Shown piece after piece: positions 63,501 through 64,000 of a DNA stretch of 64,000 nucleotides; the first letter of the stretch is position 1; every line of letters starts with the position of its first letter. Where the stretch lies: assembly GCF_932526225.1 (NCBI RefSeq), contig NC_064034.1, forward strand, positions 8,914,001 through 8,978,000, given 5' to 3'. The DNA comes from Nematostella vectensis. Taxonomy: Eukaryota > Cnidaria > Anthozoa > Actiniaria > Edwardsiidae. The notes under the pieces were generated by a model that worked only from the letters and a program-made list of their open reading frames with translations, was not told the origin of the DNA and did not search any database. A program made the translations under genes and the position numbers.

Positions 63501-64000
63501 GCAGCCCAAGGACGTGATTCTTGTAGTGGATTACAGTGGATCAATGGGTGGCTCTCGGTTGCCGATCGCTAAAGAGGCTGCCAAGACTGTACTAGACACG
63601 CTGAATCCACGTGACAGGGTGAGGGCATCCTACTGATTTTAATCGCCTTTTAATCTAGGTGATAGCAATTTCTCTTCGGCCAAATATTAGCTCAGGTTCT
63701 TATACAAATTTCAACTTGAACAAGGAAAAATAGCAAATTGACCCTCTCAAAAAAAGACTATGCCCACAGCCTATACTATTCAGGCGCGTACCCAGGATTG
63801 GCTGGGGGGGGGGGGGGGTGCGCAGTCATATGAATCATATGAAAAAAGCATAGTACATGGTGTTTGAAGATTCCATTATAAGAAATGACCCACATTTTGG
63901 CTGCCAAGGAAGGGGGAGGAGGGGTGCGCTATTCGAATCTATCGTCATGTTCCGATTAGTTATATTGAGTTCTTTGCAGGTAGCATTTCTCGCTTTCGAG
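60502..64000 (+). repeat. Tandem duplication block, right copy (B), cut by the window edge
   Basis: Begins GGGTTTGCTAAAACAAACTC as copy A does at 39339, and aligns through the 5' flank, exon 1, intron 1, exon 2, intron 2 and the first bases of exon 3. It lacks the about 1.5 kb of intron 1 and about 270 bp of 5' flank found in A; it has small extra pieces of its own (about 61970-62000, 62160-62270). A poly-C run at about 60740-60759 is longer than in A. Confidence 0.93.
61346..64000 (+). CDS. VWA and Cache domain membrane protein, copy B (3' partial)
   Basis: Exon 1 is 61346-61498, exon 2 is 63031-63618, exon 3 starts at 63980 and runs off the window. Exon lengths (153 and 588 bp) and phases equal those of copy A. 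By eye the proteins differ at one residue over these two exons (Asn to Asp in SLDLNGN, giving SLDLDGN), with a few silent changes. Signal peptide, VWA_N and the DYSGS MIDAS start are intact, so this copy looks functional as far as it goes. The remaining twelve or so exons would lie to the right. Function as for copy A. Confidence 0.92.

Overview
The window is metazoan nuclear DNA, most likely from an anthozoan cnidarian; Nematostella vectensis is my best guess, from gene style and repeat flavour only. Genes are split into many small exons with GT-AG introns (one GC-AG). Several protein families are animal-specific (MANF, MIIP, F-BAR/C1/RhoGAP, VWA-Cache). Introns are full of minisatellites, MITE-like elements and LINE debris. 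I rebuilt exon structures by hand from acceptor and donor sites and reading-frame phase; every junction given keeps the frame open.

Layout. 1023-13707 (+): 24 exons of a RhoGAP of the ARHGAP29/ARHGAP45(HMHA1)/GMIP type, 5' end outside the window or unseen. 14068-16884: a ~55 bp minisatellite split by a LINE fragment. 17.8-19.2 kb: about four degenerate ~400 bp tandem repeats. 20062-23634 (-): complete six-exon MIIP orthologue (386 aa). 24404-30560 (-): eight-exon coiled-coil gene of unknown function (478 aa). 31238-33552 (+): complete four-exon MANF (172 aa), divergent from the coiled-coil gene across 677 bp. 33965-39053: retroelement cluster, made of a decayed Ty3/gypsy pol (-) and a 5'-truncated, frameshifted non-LTR element with a restriction-like endonuclease (+) lying between (ATT)n tracts in G-poor DNA. 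40471-56285 (+): complete 15-exon VWA-Cache type I membrane protein (alpha2delta/CACHD1 type, 1176 aa). 60502-64000: start of a second, almost identical tandem copy of that gene, cut by the window edge.

The most unusual signal is repeated tandem amplification starting at, and including, 5' splice donors. Intron 4 of the VWA-Cache gene begins with about 78 copies of a 47 bp unit, each carrying the end of exon 4 plus the donor GTGAGTAAC, with a higher-order repeat of about 13 units. The RhoGAP gene has a comparable dimeric 62 bp array at intron 7 and smaller donor-including duplications at introns 10 and 18. Other points of note are recent tandem gene duplication with near-identical exons, a perfect 32 bp palindrome in a copy-specific insertion, nested fold-back elements in a MANF intron, and a possible orphan gene start just upstream of the second gene copy.

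The genes do not form an operon or a pathway; they are neighbours with separate functions (cytoskeletal signalling, migration/mitosis control, ER stress response, cell-surface sensing or channel modulation).
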